Of a stretch of DNA of 39,998 nt, positions 33,701-39,890 are shown piece after piece (position 1 is the stretch's first letter; each line of letters begins with the position of its first letter). This stretch comes from Clostridia bacterium. GTDB taxonomy: Bacteria > Bacillota > Clostridia > Oscillospirales > Acutalibacteraceae. The stretch covers positions 1 to 39,998 of the forward strand of contig JAFRLX010000161.1 of assembly GCA_017430965.1 (NCBI GenBank), in the 5' to 3' direction. A model generated the notes under the pieces. The model was not told the origin of the DNA. It did no database searches and saw only the letters and a list, made by a program, of their open reading frames with translations. Both the position numbers and the translations under genes were made by a program.

Positions 33701-35854
33701 TTTGTCTCAAGCAATGCGGAAGACCCCGGTGCCGTCCATCAGGTTGTGCAACGCTTTTCCTATGATTTCTATCCGAAGTACGACATCACCTTCCACTGGT
33801 TCGGTGATGAGGGTGTAGAGAACACAACTGTCGAATCCGTCACGGAAGGTTTTGTTCCGGAAGGCATTACCCCGCCGGATTACCGCAAGGGTGATTATGA
33901 ATACCACTTTAGTTCTTGGGATAAGACACTTGCACCGGCAAGTGAGGATACGGACTATATCGCTCAGTATACCTCAACCTTCCTCGGACACAATTATGTC
34001 GCAGAAATTACCAAGCAGCCCACCTGTACCGCACAGGGTGAAACCACCTACACCTGCTCTCGCTGCGGTGAGAGCTACACCGAACCGATTGCAGCCTTAG
34101 GGCACACCCCGAAAGCGGCGGTGGAAGAAAACAGAGTCGAGCCCACCTGTCAAACAGCCGGAAGCTATGATGCAGTCGTTTACTGCTCTGTCTGTGAAGC
34201 AGAATTGAGCAGAACACCGCAAACCCTTGATGCGCTCGGGCATATCTGGGGCGATTGGACCGAAACCACTGCACCTACTTGCGAAGGGCAAGGCGTGGAG
34301 ACAAGAATTTGTCAGCGCGACAATGCGCACACCGAAACCAGACCGGTTGCGGCACTCGGCCACAACTATGAACCGACTGTCACCGCTCCGACCTGTACCG
34401 AAAGAGGTTACACAACCTACAACTGCACGCGCTGCGAAGCTTCCTATATTGCCGACTATGTAGATGCTTTAGGGCACACCCCGAAAGCGGCGGTTGAAGA
34501 AAACAGAGTCGAGCCCACCTGTCAAACAGCCGGAAGCTATGATGCAGTCGTTTACTGCTCTGTCTGTAAAGCAGAATTGAGCAGAACACCGCAAACCCTT
34601 GATGCGCTCGGGCATATTTGGGGCGATTGGACCGAAACCACTGCACCTACTTGCGAAGAGCAAGGCGTGGAGACAAGAAATTGTCAGCGCGACAATGCGC
34701 ACACCGAAACCAGACCGGTTGCGGCACTCGGCCACAACTATGAGCCGACTGTCACCGCTCCGACTTGTACCGAAAGAGGTTACACAACCTATAACTGTAC
34801 GCGTTGCGAGGCTTCCTATATCGATGACTATGTCGACGCTTTAGGTCACACTCCGAAAGCGGCGGTGGAAGAAAACAGAGTCGAACCCACCTGTCAAACA
34901 GCCGGAAGCTATGATTTGGTTGTTTACTGCTCTGTCTGTAAAGCGGAATTGAGCAGAACGCCGCAAACCATTGATGCGCTCGGGCATGATTGGGGTGAAT
35001 GGCAACGCACCAAACAGCCCACCTGTACCGAGAAGGGTGAGGATACCGCAATCTGTACGAGAGATGCCGCACACAAGCAAACCAGAGAAGTGGATATGAT
35101 TGAGCATGATTACAAGCTCCATGATGAAGCTCCGCTGGATAAGCACAACGGGTATGTTTACTTCACCTGTGAGCAGTGCAAAGGCATTTTCACCGCCACC
35201 TTTGACGGCAGCAAGTATGTTGCCGACCAACAGAGCGAAAGCGCTTCTGCCGCGCAGTCGGCGGCTCCGCTTCCTGCACCGTATTTCAATATCTTTGTCA
35301 CCGATGACTACGCATATTCTACCAGAGGTGCTTCCCTGCGCCTGAGCGAATCGGCTGCTTACGACAAAGACTTTGATACCACCCAGGGCATGCGCTTTAC
35401 CGCTTCGATGAAGGTTCCGGAAGGTGTCGGTTTCGAAATCGGCAAGGCGGGCAACTACATTAGCGATATCGGTTTTGTGTACTCACAGGACAGCAGAATT
35501 GACCACGATATCAACAATTTGGTAATGGGAGCGCCCGATGTGTACTCCATGAGCGTGGCTTCCAAGAACGAAGGCAGCTTTGACGGCAGCAACTGGCAGG
35601 GTGTCACCTATCACCAAGGCGATAACACACTCACCTACAACCTTGTCATCAATGTCAAAGCCCAAAACTGGGAAAAGGCATATTGCGCAAGAGCCTATGT
35701 GACCTACAATTTCAACGGGTATACCTTCACGGTCTATGACAGTGAATATGCATACCGTGATGTAGTAACCATTGCAAGAGCGATTGTCGCAAGCCAAAGC
35801 GAATCGCAACAAGCCAAGGAATTCTGCCAAAACAAGATTTTGAAGAATATCTAA
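27737..35854 (+). CDS. Giant secreted S8 subtilase with cysteine-rich repeat array (subtilase 3)
   Basis: A 2705-residue protein, starting after GAGGAG. Signal peptide, propeptide, then an Ala/Glu/Pro linker. The S8 domain has Asp283 (AVIDTG), His327 (HGSHCCG), Asn420 (AAGNES) and Ser493 (RGTSMATP). Leucine-rich repeats, the Ig-like domain and the helical stretch (about 1500-1700) match subtilase 2. From about 1705 there is a pair of CxxC-type repeats, an unrecognised insert (about 1781-2010), a segment resembling InlB/Listeria-Bacteroides repeats (about 2015-2082), then a long array of CxxC-type repeats (about 2083-2470), and the C-terminal module shared with subtilase 2 (about 2513-2705). 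No known wall anchor. Probably an extracellular protease with an adhesive or binding stalk; this is inference. Confidence 0.92.
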   Translation: MKNNHVTFGKKLIALLLAVVLCAGYLTSAAGQSYALSHPASVNQGKTDAEVEADDLEQFSERSGYDYHDAKEEDYAPHELILEVTSTPSAASASISSLEDEFDLECERVLTTTELEEESVAKIASLDEGNSIITTYFMSTKEDDIIALCDSLNAREEVFNAQPNFRYEICEAAPAADLSDSSEQSTPAAPNEAAAEEPGKQTTEPAAEDTTAPVTEASQTPAEEGAPSLAKAYTEPPAFGTTGYTNYLKWWFDYCEISSAWSTYADSSTGYGMGKGVKVAVIDTGCNTAHEDIVDNLWVGPEGQCGYYAYTSTNISINDSTMDTNGHGSHCCGTIAMSGDNTVGGIGTAPKCSLMVMKADRNNGKDTFYDSELITSLNKAKEYGADIISMSLGGYDFSYATFRTYQAVSSSCLIVCAAGNESLDTTQKLCFPAAASCVMGVMALSTSGNRTKLADFSNYDTSGNFYKVVAPGDNIYSLDYSGNNKYCTKRGTSMATPATAGMIASFMSYIKYVKGWDWTPAQYQYEVEYLMNYSGNSLSCTAYSQSKHPVAYNLGSSFKVMNLKYLFSRMSNLNTSPFANTSAVSFNNSTIRDGVVNATGLSASELDNYAMRRVSLLYWSSESTRKAIEDYSDLSKLTGLNYLDLSGSSKITSANIDSVISKCPATLLYLNLNTNAKLGNLSCLASANFSNLYYLNTNSNNMTSISSLQKFTSLKYLYANSNAIVDISPLSGMKHIEHLELNNNQIQDPNPAFASDMLSYIDLSHNKLVDHTQLLNYKGAYHDSDFNSSTITFKVDYNNMTGLTTAYANTIISAITANNTKGGVLIATTINFTYSNQTAPASTTPMTSFKIENKTVTREELCSGNLNLNSITGFTAYPSGANQYNYLNWTCSEEGYFSSDGTILAAPEEITSCRTLTLTGTAPEASGATSTVTGTPSQTIKLTITAPEVYNAYLTDRVLQTGNQSGIIVTTNQYATKVFLKFTKSGSSDIVVRGSMPDTSIASGGSKTTLFSIPSSVTGTAGNYSCYVYPSTDAEVYGTTANDDVTGKSTYPYKYLGYLYVKDSVETATDTINVTYDSNVNRYGQSAIYAVNSGTTSSSPAKPTGSYGLSTYTSQRKYIGAGSYYGSYGAGYFGKDYTGYPTAQTGEASFFIDNSDHSEIDVESKINTVAPEVKAVEMRNSATYKTDGYVEYLVKTNTDATEVKAYSIGTTDDISSDVNHLITTFNSSQGTYANYNATYSHKLWSIKVPLTSNKTIQPVNIVAADPLGDGTATKTPATGLQFSGTQYIYANEDPYKTFGDALTILPADEQGNSLADCCKNVTYSVSNSDYFSVYTNYNGKIKVDMQKVLTDLENTTAQYKYTNVTATLENGATANALLYAHRPIAKGLAYDTEASSLTYGGTVYYTVKTYGSDTIYVRAASDKYSEPLMTYTLADTDHYTTGTDEFGNAYILWNFTRTFDTGVTTLRTYVRSSLDYSDEQTFNSATYTSLTVNRTLEPADYSQWEAATARLDESALTALSASYGAQSELYAQRLAACNDYIAGAVLTYDETQQDRADAQTEQLNALIDTLFAYGDYDDSIAAFNALDNSENAKYITPALRSLVATEITDANRKSVSAAIDEALATIEALVQKTQQVESYIATLETEVPELRGSSVPQRFSADTYNTLKAQYDTLKANLAALTYPTAAALDIDFASLQEARDALHEHNYIPTVTAPTCTEQGYTTYRCDGCEDQYITAFTPALGHQWSEWTVTTPATFLENGIETRTCSRCHAEETREIAATGQLEHTKIGDATDFTVNVSIADASTGKYQGLIDVALIISTDYRQLDTDDEKTLKTYNQIITIDPTVVSTVSRASKTRGTPNMQEMIDAATTDPLKYIKASKDWAISSVPLPTYDDCDEEDMLSFLISSTSTLAYNEELGKVLIQFSGYSDEGYLYTDDVDVLENTVIHLYLALQDGKTLQDARNAIALATDADIASSGTPRVMKASSFVSSNAEDPGAVHQVVQRFSYDFYPKYDITFHWFGDEGVENTTVESVTEGFVPEGITPPDYRKGDYEYHFSSWDKTLAPASEDTDYIAQYTSTFLGHNYVAEITKQPTCTAQGETTYTCSRCGESYTEPIAALGHTPKAAVEENRVEPTCQTAGSYDAVVYCSVCEAELSRTPQTLDALGHIWGDWTETTAPTCEGQGVETRICQRDNAHTETRPVAALGHNYEPTVTAPTCTERGYTTYNCTRCEASYIADYVDALGHTPKAAVEENRVEPTCQTAGSYDAVVYCSVCKAELSRTPQTLDALGHIWGDWTETTAPTCEEQGVETRNCQRDNAHTETRPVAALGHNYEPTVTAPTCTERGYTTYNCTRCEASYIDDYVDALGHTPKAAVEENRVEPTCQTAGSYDLVVYCSVCKAELSRTPQTIDALGHDWGEWQRTKQPTCTEKGEDTAICTRDAAHKQTREVDMIEHDYKLHDEAPLDKHNGYVYFTCEQCKGIFTATFDGSKYVADQQSESASAAQSAAPLPAPYFNIFVTDDYAYSTRGASLRLSESAAYDKDFDTTQGMRFTASMKVPEGVGFEIGKAGNYISDIGFVYSQDSRIDHDINNLVMGAPDVYSMSVASKNEGSFDGSNWQGVTYHQGDNTLTYNLVINVKAQNWEKAYCARAYVTYNFNGYTFTVYDSEYAYRDVVTIARAIVASQSESQQAKEFCQNKILKNI
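34100..34990 (+). repeat. 372-bp coding tandem repeat in subtilase 3
   Basis: Two full units (34100-34471 and 34472-34843) and about 146 bases of a third. Each unit encodes 124 residues made of three related subrepeats of 46, 40 and 38 residues, all beginning with Gly-His and holding a PTC...C pattern (two of them with YCSVC or NCTRC). The two full units differ at only four of 124 residues. The frame is kept, so the repeats are part of the protein. Confidence 0.93.
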
Positions 35855-35856
35855 GT

Positions 35857-35891
35857 AAAAGCCCTGCGCTGTGCATATGCGCAGGGCTTTT
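35857..35891 (+). terminator. Terminator after subtilase 3
   Basis: A 13-bp perfect stem AAAAGCCCTGCGC/GCGCAGGGCTTTT with a 9-base loop and trailing T, three bases after the stop codon. It marks the end of the subtilase region. The rest of 35855-36088 holds only the promoter of the next gene. Confidence 0.9.
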
Positions 35892-36028
35892 CACTTTCTT
35901 TTTCAACCTCTCGAAAAACGCAAAAGAAACAATTATTCCCGACTCCAAGCTCTTTTATAATGTTTAAAATATATTTTAAAATAAAGCAAGCGAAAATGTT
36001 CCCGTATCACATATATAGGATTAAATGG

Positions 36029-36057
36029 TTGCAAATTATTCTATTTTTTTATATAAT
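36029..36057 (+). promoter_or_regulatory. Sigma-A promoter of the hydrolase gene
   Basis: TTGCAA (36029-36034), 17-base spacer and TATAAT (36052-36057), with an AGGAGG ribosome binding site about 20 bases downstream. Confidence 0.7.
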
Positions 36058-36088
36058 AATATATATTGTTATTTAGGAGGTAAGGTTT

Positions 36089-37090
36089 ATGCCTTGGTGG
36101 GGAATTGTTTTAATTATCATAGGTGCCATTTGTGTGCTCCTGTGCATTGTCGGCTGGCTGATGGTCGATTTTGCCATCAATAAGCGCTCAAAGATTTTTA
36201 TGGATAACATCAAAATCAAAAAAATACAGAAATGTATTGAGCAGCCCGGTTCTTACCCGAAGCTCGAAAAAGCTTACGATGATTATCCGCTCGAAGAGCG
36301 CATCAAGCTGATGAGAGATGAAATGGATTTGGATGATGACCACCAAATCTTTTGGTCAAAGAACCAAAAAGGTGAGAAACTGCGCGCTTATTACTATGAA
36401 GCACCGCAACCGACCCATAAATATATCATTTTGGTGCACGGCTACGGCAATTCCGCCGCAATTGTCTCGAGAATGTATAAAGCACCGACCGCTATGCGCG
36501 ACAAGGGCTACAATTTGCTGTTGCCCGATTTGCTCAACCACGGGCAGTCGGAAGGCAAGTTTTTGGGCATGGGATATCTTGACAAGTTCACTCTCAAAGT
36601 GTGGATTGACTACATCATCAAAATGGACCCTGAGGCTTCCATTGCGCTTATGGGCGTTTCCATGGGTGCGGCAACAGTTATGGTTACCTCCGGTGAGAAA
36701 GATTTACCTGCCAATGTGAAGTGTGTGGTCGAGGACTGCGGCTTTACCAATGCCTATGAGCAGTTTGCCTTTGTGATGAAGGATATGGGTGTTCCCACCT
36801 TCCCGCTTTTAAACTTGCTGGAGTTCTTTGCAAAACTGCGCGCCGGCTACTCTTTCAAAAAAGATGCTTCGCCGATTGACTGCATTAAAAACACCAACTT
36901 ACCGTTCTTCTTTGTGCACGGTGAAAATGATGATTTTGTACCGACCTACATGCTGCAACCGCTCTATGATGCATGTCCTACCGAAAAGGAAAAACTCATT
37001 GTGCCCGATGCAGACCATGCGCGCTCGGTTAAATACCACCCCGAATTATACTGGCCGCCGGTTTGGGCATTTATTGAGAAATATATCTAA
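36089..37090 (+). CDS. Membrane-anchored alpha/beta hydrolase
   Basis: A 333-residue protein with an N-terminal transmembrane helix (about residues 5-28) and an alpha/beta hydrolase domain. The oxyanion region is LVHGYGNSA (115-123), the nucleophile is Ser191 in GVSMGAA, the acid is probably Asp281 or Asp282 in HGENDDFVP, and the histidine is His310 in DADHARS. This pattern fits the serine aminopeptidase S33 / YqkD-type group, whose substrates are mostly unknown. Single gene with its own promoter and terminator. Confidence 0.9.
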   Translation: MPWWGIVLIIIGAICVLLCIVGWLMVDFAINKRSKIFMDNIKIKKIQKCIEQPGSYPKLEKAYDDYPLEERIKLMRDEMDLDDDHQIFWSKNQKGEKLRAYYYEAPQPTHKYIILVHGYGNSAAIVSRMYKAPTAMRDKGYNLLLPDLLNHGQSEGKFLGMGYLDKFTLKVWIDYIIKMDPEASIALMGVSMGAATVMVTSGEKDLPANVKCVVEDCGFTNAYEQFAFVMKDMGVPTFPLLNLLEFFAKLRAGYSFKKDASPIDCIKNTNLPFFFVHGENDDFVPTYMLQPLYDACPTEKEKLIVPDADHARSVKYHPELYWPPVWAFIEKYI

Positions 37091-37162
37091 ATAATGATTT
37101 CTCTTATAAAGAGTGGCGAAACGAATGCTTTGTCTCACGCCGCATCTTTTTGACTATGATTG

Positions 37163-37207
37163 CAAAATAGCCGCTTAGGCTCCGGCCTTAAGCGGCTATT
37201 TTGCTTT
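37163..37207 (+). terminator. Terminator of the hydrolase gene
   Basis: A stem of about 14 bp (AAAATAGCCGCTTA and its near-perfect complement) around the loop GGCTCCGGCC, ending in TTTTGCTTTATT. It is nearly symmetrical. The stretch 37091-37162 before it shows no gene. Confidence 0.85.
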
Positions 37208-37222
37208 ATTCCGACAAAACGG

Positions 37223-37251
37223 TTGACAGCCGGTCAAAAAGCGAGTAAAAT
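37223..37251 (+). promoter_or_regulatory. Sigma-A promoter of the FMN riboswitch-ribU transcript
   Basis: Perfect TTGACA (37223-37228), 17-base spacer, TAAAAT (37246-37251). The start point would be near 37258, about 85 bases ahead of the riboswitch aptamer. That pre-aptamer leader holds two perfect hairpins, at 37295-37311 and 37320-37336. Confidence 0.85.
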
Positions 37252-37342
37252 ATGAATGATATATCAATGCCGCCATGCGCAAACAGAATGCTATGCAGCA
37301 CATCGTGCTGCCGGCGCTCAATGCGCATTGCGCATTTCATAT

Positions 37343-37470
37343 ATTTGCTTCGGGGCAGGGTGCAATTCCCTACCGGCAGTATAGTCTGCGAGCTGTTTTG
37401 CATATAAAAAACAGTTGAACCCGTGCAATTCGGGTACCGACGGTCACAGTCCGGATGAAAGAAGTGAAAT
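37343..37470 (+). ncRNA. FMN riboswitch (RFN element)
   Basis: The aptamer contains the conserved blocks CGGGGCAGGGTG, TTCCCTACCGGCAGT, a variable hairpin, GAACCCGTGCAATTCGGG, CCGACGGTCACAGTCCGGATGAAAG and the closing GAAG. P1 pairs 37343-37351 with 37461-37470. A terminator follows at 37486-37516, so binding of FMN should stop transcription before ribU. Confidence 0.95.
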
Positions 37471-37485
37471 CTTTATAACACTTTG

Positions 37486-37516
37486 CCCTGTTTTTCTAAA
37501 ACAGGGTTTTCTTTTT
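37486..37516 (+). terminator. Riboswitch-controlled terminator ahead of ribU
   Basis: A 9-bp perfect stem CCCTGTTTT/AAAACAGGG with a 3-base loop and a T-rich tail. It lies between the FMN aptamer and the ribU RBS and is the expression platform. Confidence 0.88.
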
Positions 37517-37536
37517 CCCGAATGAAAGGAGAAATC

Positions 37537-38136
37537 ATGCAAAACATTAAAAAAACCAGGTGGATTGCCGTTGTCGGTGTCATGAGTGCTGTTGCCGCTG
37601 TGCTGCAGTTCTTGGAATTTCCCGTTCCTTTGGTGCCCTCCTTTATCAAATTTGATTTTTCGGATTTGCCCGGTTTAATTACCGCGTTTGCCTTCGGTCC
37701 TCTGGCAGGCATTTTGGTCAGCCTTATCAAAAACCTGATTCACTTATTGATTACGCAATCCGGCGGTGTGGGTGAACTTGCGAACTTTTTAATCGCTGCC
37801 TTTTTTACCGGTGCTGCCGGAATCGTATATAAATTTAAAAGAAGCAGAGCCGGTGCGCTCTATGCTTCACTTGCAGGCAGTGTTTGTGCCGCACTGGTAA
37901 GCGTTGCAGTCAACAACTTTATCATTTACCCCATCTATTACAAAATCGCTATGCCCAAAGAAGTGATTTTAGGTATGTACCAAGCCATCTTGCCGAGTGT
38001 GAATTCCATTTTTAAATCGTTGTTGATTTTCAATCTGCCGTTTACCTTTGTAAAGTGCATTCTCATTTCTCTGATTTGTTTCTTAATTTACAAAAAGCTC
38101 TCCCCGCTTCTTAAAGGGAAAAGCATCACCGACTAA
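37537..38136 (+). CDS. ribU: Riboflavin ECF transporter S component RibU
   Basis: A 199-residue integral membrane protein that binds riboflavin as the substrate-specific part of an energy-coupling factor transporter. The N-terminus TRWIAVVGVMSAVAAVLQF and the segment FIKFDFSDLPGLITAFAFGP are typical of RibU. About six membrane segments are visible. The open frame starts earlier, but AAAGGAG at 37525-37531 selects the ATG at 37537, downstream of the terminator. The FMN riboswitch upstream independently supports the substrate. The shared EcfA/EcfT energising module is not in the window. Confidence 0.94.
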   Translation: MQNIKKTRWIAVVGVMSAVAAVLQFLEFPVPLVPSFIKFDFSDLPGLITAFAFGPLAGILVSLIKNLIHLLITQSGGVGELANFLIAAFFTGAAGIVYKFKRSRAGALYASLAGSVCAALVSVAVNNFIIYPIYYKIAMPKEVILGMYQAILPSVNSIFKSLLIFNLPFTFVKCILISLICFLIYKKLSPLLKGKSITD

Positions 38137-38164
38137 GGCACTGTCGGCTCTGAACAAATTTGAC

Positions 38165-38193
38165 TTGACAAATGCGCCCTTTTCTTATACAAT
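38165..38193 (+). promoter_or_regulatory. Sigma-A promoter of the SAM riboswitch-metK transcript
   Basis: TTGACA (38165-38170), 17-base spacer, TACAAT (38188-38193), about 25 bases before the aptamer. Confidence 0.85.
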
Positions 38194-38217
38194 AGTTTAG
38201 AACTGAATAAAATCTTT

Positions 38218-38315
38218 ATATCATTATGAGCGGCTGAGGGACTGGCCCTTTGAAGCCCGGCAACCTGCGCAAGCAAGGTGCTAAATCCTGCGGTATAACC
38301 GAGAGATGAAATGCT
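38218..38315 (+). ncRNA. SAM-I riboswitch (S-box)
   Basis: Conserved S-box blocks are present in order: GAGCGGCTGAGGGACTGGCC, GAAGCCCGGCAACC, GGTGCTAAATCC and CGAGAGATGA. It lies between a good promoter and a terminator (38323-38350) ahead of metK. High S-adenosylmethionine should stop transcription of the synthase that makes it. Confidence 0.95.
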
Positions 38316-38322
38316 GATTTTC

Positions 38323-38350
38323 AAAGCGCGGTTTACTGCCGCGCTTTTTC
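38323..38350 (+). terminator. Riboswitch-controlled terminator ahead of metK
   Basis: A 9-bp perfect stem AAAGCGCGG/CCGCGCTTT with a 7-base loop and TTTTT. It is the expression platform of the SAM-I riboswitch. Confidence 0.9.
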
Positions 38351-38429
38351 AATTTGTAGTTTAAACTTTCTTGATTGGTTTTCTCCATCTGCCAATCAAA
38401 ATATGTGAGACAAGAAAGGTAAGATAATC

Positions 38430-39614
38430 ATGGCAAAACACTTATTTACTTCCGAGTCCGTTACCCAAGGGCATCCGGATAAGGTCTGTGACCAAATTTC
38501 CGATGGCATTTTAGATGCTATTATTCAACAAGATAAAAATGCGCGCGTTGCGTGCGAAACCATGTGCACAACCGGTCAGGTTGTTATCGCCGGTGAAATC
38601 ACAACCACCGCCAACATTGATATCAATGAAGTGGCGCGCAAGGTCATCTGCCAAACAGGCTTTGACAGCAGCGCGATGAGCTTTGACGGTCACGATTGCG
38701 GCATAATGGTCTCTGTCCATAAGCAGTCCCCCGACATCGCAATGGGTGTGGATAAATCCTTTGAAATGAAAGCGGGCGAAGAAGACAGTGACAATGTGCA
38801 CGGTGCCGGCGACCAAGGGATGATGTTCGGCTACGCCTGTGATGAAACACCGGAGCTGATGCCCCTGCCGATTTCTTTAGCGCACAAAATGGCAAAGAAA
38901 CTTACCGAGGTGCGCGAAAACGGCACTCTCCCCTATTTGAGACCGGACGGCAAAACCCAAATCACTGTGGAATATGACGACGATAAGCCCATTCGCGTGG
39001 ACACCGTTGTCGTTTCCACCCAGCATATGGATACTGTATCCTTAGAACAAATCCGCAAGGATATGTGCGAATATGTGATTAACCCCATTATCCCGCAAGA
39101 GCTTGTGGATATGAAAACAAAGGTCTATGTCAACCCCACCGGGCGCTTTGTAATGGGTGGTCCCGCGGGTGATACAGGCTTAACGGGCAGAAAGATTATT
39201 GTGGATACCTACGGCGGTTATTCTCGCCACGGCGGCGGTGCTTTCTCCGGTAAAGACCCGACAAAGGTTGACCGCTCTGCAGCTTACGCTGCCCGCTATG
39301 TTGCCAAGAATGTGGTAGCGGCAGGGCTTGCCAAACGGTGCGAAGTGCAGTTGGCATACGCCATCGGTGTGGCAAGACCCGTTTCGGTGATGGTGGAAAC
39401 CTTCGGCACCGGTGTGATTGCCGATGATGTGCTGGCGCAGATTGTCAACGAAAACTTTGATTTAAGGCCGAATGCCATTATCCATACATTGGAGCTGAGA
39501 AACCCGATTTACCAAGCCTTGGCTGCCTATGGTCATATGGGCAGAGAGGATTTAGGTGTCAAGTGGGAAGAAACCGATAAGGCGGAAGCCCTCAAAGCGG
39601 CAGCAGGACTGTAA
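38430..39614 (+). CDS. metK: S-adenosylmethionine synthase
   Basis: A 394-residue enzyme that makes S-adenosylmethionine from methionine and ATP. Signatures: [17 protein letters not shown] near the N-terminus, the [12 protein letters not shown] hexapeptide region, and [19 protein letters not shown]. Normal length. AAAGG lies upstream of the ATG. Controlled by the SAM-I riboswitch and closed by a strong terminator. Confidence 0.98.
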   Translation: MAKHLFTSESVTQGHPDKVCDQISDGILDAIIQQDKNARVACETMCTTGQVVIAGEITTTANIDINEVARKVICQTGFDSSAMSFDGHDCGIMVSVHKQSPDIAMGVDKSFEMKAGEEDSDNVHGAGDQGMMFGYACDETPELMPLPISLAHKMAKKLTEVRENGTLPYLRPDGKTQITVEYDDDKPIRVDTVVVSTQHMDTVSLEQIRKDMCEYVINPIIPQELVDMKTKVYVNPTGRFVMGGPAGDTGLTGRKIIVDTYGGYSRHGGGAFSGKDPTKVDRSAAYAARYVAKNVVAAGLAKRCEVQLAYAIGVARPVSVMVETFGTGVIADDVLAQIVNENFDLRPNAIIHTLELRNPIYQALAAYGHMGREDLGVKWEETDKAEALKAAAGL

Positions 39615-39621
39615 AAAAAGT

Positions 39622-39656
39622 ATCCGGCGAGGTCACAGACCTCGCCGGATTTTTAT
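39622..39656 (+). terminator. Terminator of metK
   Basis: A 12-bp perfect stem ATCCGGCGAGGT/ACCTCGCCGGAT with a 5-base loop and TTTT, eight bases after the stop codon. Confidence 0.92.
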
Positions 39657-39681
39657 ATATTCGTGCAATGCACATGTTTTT

Positions 39682-39706
39682 TTGTGAACAAGTTCACAAT
39701 TATATT
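39682..39706. promoter_or_regulatory. Palindromic operator-like site, Rex-like or Crp/Fnr-like
   Basis: TTGTGAAC-AA-GTTCACAA (39682-39699) is a perfect 8-bp inverted repeat. It fits the Rex pattern TTGTGAA-N4-TTCACAA and also TGTGA-N6-TCACA of Crp/Fnr proteins. A TATATT (39701-39706) directly behind it could be a -10 box, placing the palindrome between -35 and -10. No recognisable protein gene follows in the window. Confidence 0.5.
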
Positions 39707-39714
39707 TGATACAT

Positions 39715-39861
39715 CAAGTTCTTTTTTTCTATGCAAAAGGTGAAGCGGCGTTTTATAGCAACGCATTTAAGCATGGGTAAGGGCGCTGCCCTTCCTTCAC
39801 TCGCTCACAGAGCGAATAGAACCGACAAATAAAACCGCTGTTCATATTTAACAGCGGTTTT
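39715..39861 (+). ncRNA. Possible small RNA gene
   Basis: Four short stem-loops stand in a row: GCGTT/AACGC (39748-39764), AAGGGC/GCCCTT (39779-39793), TCGCT/AGCGA (39801-39815) and a 12-bp stem ending in TTTT (39831-39861). No protein-coding frame is convincing. Together with the upstream palindrome and possible -10 box this could be a regulated small RNA. The start is a guess. The remaining bases to 39998 are AT-rich with nothing recognisable except the hairpin at 39872-39890. Confidence 0.3.
39831..39861. terminator. Bidirectional terminator-like hairpin
   Basis: A 12-bp perfect stem AAAACCGCTGTT/AACAGCGGTTTT with a 7-base loop, with A on the left side and T on the right. Confidence 0.7.
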
Positions 39862-39871
39862 CAGACTGTCG

Positions 39872-39890
39872 AAAAAGTGGCTGAAACCAC
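39872..39890 (-). terminator. Small terminator-like hairpin at the right edge
   Basis: On the minus strand GTGGT-TTCA-GCCAC (39877-39890) is followed by TTTTT (39872-39876). It may end a minus-strand gene that lies beyond the window. Confidence 0.35.

Noticed and set aside
34100-34990. Tandem repeat as a CRISPR array or mobile repeat
   Set aside because: The period of 372 bp, the intact reading frame and the absence of short repeats with unique spacers show a protein-coding repeat.
37483-37536. 18-codon upstream extension of ribU
   Set aside because: It would run through the riboswitch terminator hairpin; AAAGGAG at 37525-37531 selects the ATG at 37537.
39731-39832. 33-codon frame starting with ATG between metK and the right-end terminator
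   Set aside because: No ribosome binding site lies upstream (only a T tract), the product has no recognisable pattern, and the segment is better explained by hairpins.
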